From: Actinomycetales bacterium
Lineage (GTDB): Bacteria > Actinomycetota > Actinomycetes > Actinomycetales > Actinomycetaceae
Reading direction: 5' to 3'
DNA: 5,889 nt
NCBI GenBank assembly: GCA_012513625.1
Contig: JAAZBW010000230.1
Span: forward strand, 1 to 5,889
Shown here in pieces: positions 4,557 to 5,889 of the stretch. The stretch's first letter is position 1, and every line of letters starts with the position of its first letter. The notes under the pieces were generated by a model. It was not told the DNA's origin. It did no database searches and saw only the letters and a list, made by a program, of their open reading frames with translations. A program made the position numbers and the translations under genes.

Positions 4557-5889
4557 ACCTCGTCGGCGGCGCGGAGAGCCGCGGTGAGGCGGTTGGCCAC
4601 CCGGTCGACGGCGTCTGCCACCGGGGACTCGGCCCGCTCGCCCGTACGGCGGTCGCGCAGTTCCACCACCCCGTTCGCGAGGCCGCGGCCCACCACCACT
4701 AGGTAGGGCATGCCAAGCAGCTCGGCGTCGGCGAACTTGACACCGGCGGACACCCTGAGACGGTCGTCGTAGAGCACCTCGATCCCGCGCTCTTCGAGCC
4801 CGGAGGCGATCCGCTGGGCGGCGTCGAACACCTCCTGGTCCTTACCCGTGGCCATGACGTGCACGTGGTAAGGCGCCACCTGGACGGGCCAGGTGAGCCC
4901 CTGCTCGTCGTGGTTGGACTCGGCGAGCGCGGCCACGGCGCGGGACACTCCGATACCGTAGGAGCCCATGGTGACCACTCGCGCCTTGCCGTTCTCGTCG
5001 AGCACGGTCAGGCCAAGGGCCTCGGCGTAGAGGCGGCCGAGCTGGAAGACGTGGCCCATCTCGATGCCGCGGGCAAGCTCGAGGAGTCCGGAGCCGTCGG
5101 GCGCCAGGTCACCCGCCCGCACCTCGGCGGCCTCGATCACGCCGTCCGCCTCAAAATCGCGGCCCTTGACGAGGCCGAACACATGCGTGTCCGCCGTGTT
5201 GGCTCCCGTGATCCACGCGGTGCCGTCCACCACGCGCGGGTCGAGAAGGTAGCGCACCGCGCCACCCTTTCCATCCTCGTCCCGGGGTGCACCGTTGGGA
5301 CCGAGGACCGCGGGGCCGATGTAGCCGGCCACGAGTTCGGGGTGCCTCTTCAGATCATCGGCGGTGGCGGCCGAGGGCTCGGCGGGGCTCACGGCGGCCT
5401 CGAGCCGCTTCAAGTCCACCTCACGGTCACCCGGGAGGCCCACCACGAGCAGCTCGCGCTCCCCGTTCGGGAGGTCGAGGGCCACCACCACGTTCTTGAG
5501 GGTGTCCGCGGCCGTCCAGCGGCGGTCCTCACGCGGGTGGTGCTCGTTCGCGAACGCGACGAGGGTCTCGATCGTCTCGGTCCCCGGGGTGGGGAGCTCG
5601 CGAGCGGGCGGCAGCTCGGTTGCGTCGACGGGATCGGGCACCACCGTGGTGACGGCCTCCGTGTTCGCGGCGTAGCCGCCCGGGGAGCGTACGAACGTGT
5701 CCTCCCCGATCGGTGAGGGGTGGAGGAACTCCTCCGAGCGCGAGCCGCCCATCGCGCCAGACATGGCCGAGACCACCACGGTTTCGAGGCCGAGGCGCGC
5801 GAACACGCGCTGGTAGGCGGCGCGCTGCTTCTCGTACGAAGCAGCGAGGCCCTCGTCGTCGATGTCGAAGGAGTAGGCGTCCTTCATCA
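4553..5889 (-). CDS. proS: Prolyl-tRNA synthetase, bacterial type with editing insertion (N-terminus beyond the right edge)
   Basis: ProRS charges tRNA-Pro with proline in the cytoplasm. The fragment shows 444 complete codons from MKDAYSFD, the end of class II motif 2. About 150 residues (motif 1 and most of motif 2) should lie off-window, judged from the E. coli enzyme. Fragment-numbered landmarks are RSPGGYAANTE (67-77), then an INS (YbaK-like) editing domain of about 95-250. This includes K131 in DTLKNVVV and H235 in TADTHVFG, plausible equivalents of the editing lysine and histidine of E. coli (inferred by position). RGIEMGHVFQLG (273-284) follows, then motif 3 GSYGIGVSR (308-316) and a C-terminal anticodon-binding domain (about 336-440) with RVSAGVKFADAELLG. 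This makes it the editing-competent bacterial form rather than the archaeal/eukaryotic-like one. It converges on the lipoprotein gene, the two TAG stops sharing CTAG at 4553-4556. Confidence 0.97.
   Translation of the reverse strand, partial: MKDAYSFDIDDEGLAASYEKQRAAYQRVFARLGLETVVVSAMSGAMGGSRSEEFLHPSPIGEDTFVRSPGGYAANTEAVTTVVPDPVDATELPPARELPTPGTETIETLVAFANEHHPREDRRWTAADTLKNVVVALDLPNGERELLVVGLPGDREVDLKRLEAAVSPAEPSAATADDLKRHPELVAGYIGPAVLGPNGAPRDEDGKGGAVRYLLDPRVVDGTAWITGANTADTHVFGLVKGRDFEADGVIEAAEVRAGDLAPDGSGLLELARGIEMGHVFQLGRLYAEALGLTVLDENGKARVVTMGSYGIGVSRAVAALAESNHDEQGLTWPVQVAPYHVHVMATGKDQEVFDAAQRIASGLEERGIEVLYDDRLRVSAGVKFADAELLGMPYLVVVGRGLANGVVELRDRRTGERAESPVADAVDRVANRLTAALRAADEV

Noticed and set aside
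4859..5716. Plus-strand open frame of 285 codons opposite proS
   Set aside because: It is the antisense shadow of ProRS, whose motif 3 and editing domain are clear on the minus strand.

Overview
This window is a high-GC (roughly 70% by eye) piece of actinobacterial chromosome. High GC, three GTG starts out of four minus-strand genes with a visible start, a short NusA without C-terminal AR domains, and an IF2 with a long Ala/Pro then Gly/Arg/Pro linker all fit Actinomycetota. Having proS and a small lipoprotein gene beside rimP suggests a Micrococcales-like lineage, but I cannot name a genus.

Layout, left to right. Positions 1-1629 (minus) hold the first 543 codons of infB (IF2); the rest lies beyond the left edge. 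Positions 1630-1685 are a 56-nt leader between ylxR and infB. It contains two perfect, overlapping and mutually exclusive hairpins, one of which covers the infB ribosome binding site. Then come ylxR/rnpM (1686-2084), nusA (2074-3099) and rimP (3102-3563), all on the minus strand, with an 11-nt overlap and a 2-nt gap between neighbours. Positions 3564-3656 are a divergent intergenic region with a candidate promoter for the rimP-nusA-ylxR-infB operon. Positions 3657-4556 (plus) encode a predicted lipoprotein of unknown function. Positions 4553-5889 (minus) are the C-terminal three quarters of proS, cut by the right edge. Its stop codon overlaps that of the lipoprotein gene in a shared CTAG.

How they work together: transcription of the operon runs right to left, rimP-nusA-ylxR-infB. 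The products serve 30S maturation (RimP), elongation, termination and antitermination of transcription (NusA), RNase P modulation (YlxR/RnpM) and initiator tRNA delivery (IF2). ProRS, next door, charges tRNA-Pro. This is a classic translation/transcription-coupling cluster. The least explained parts are the double-hairpin infB leader and the lipoprotein gene. I see no mobile element, CRISPR array, tRNA or rRNA gene.
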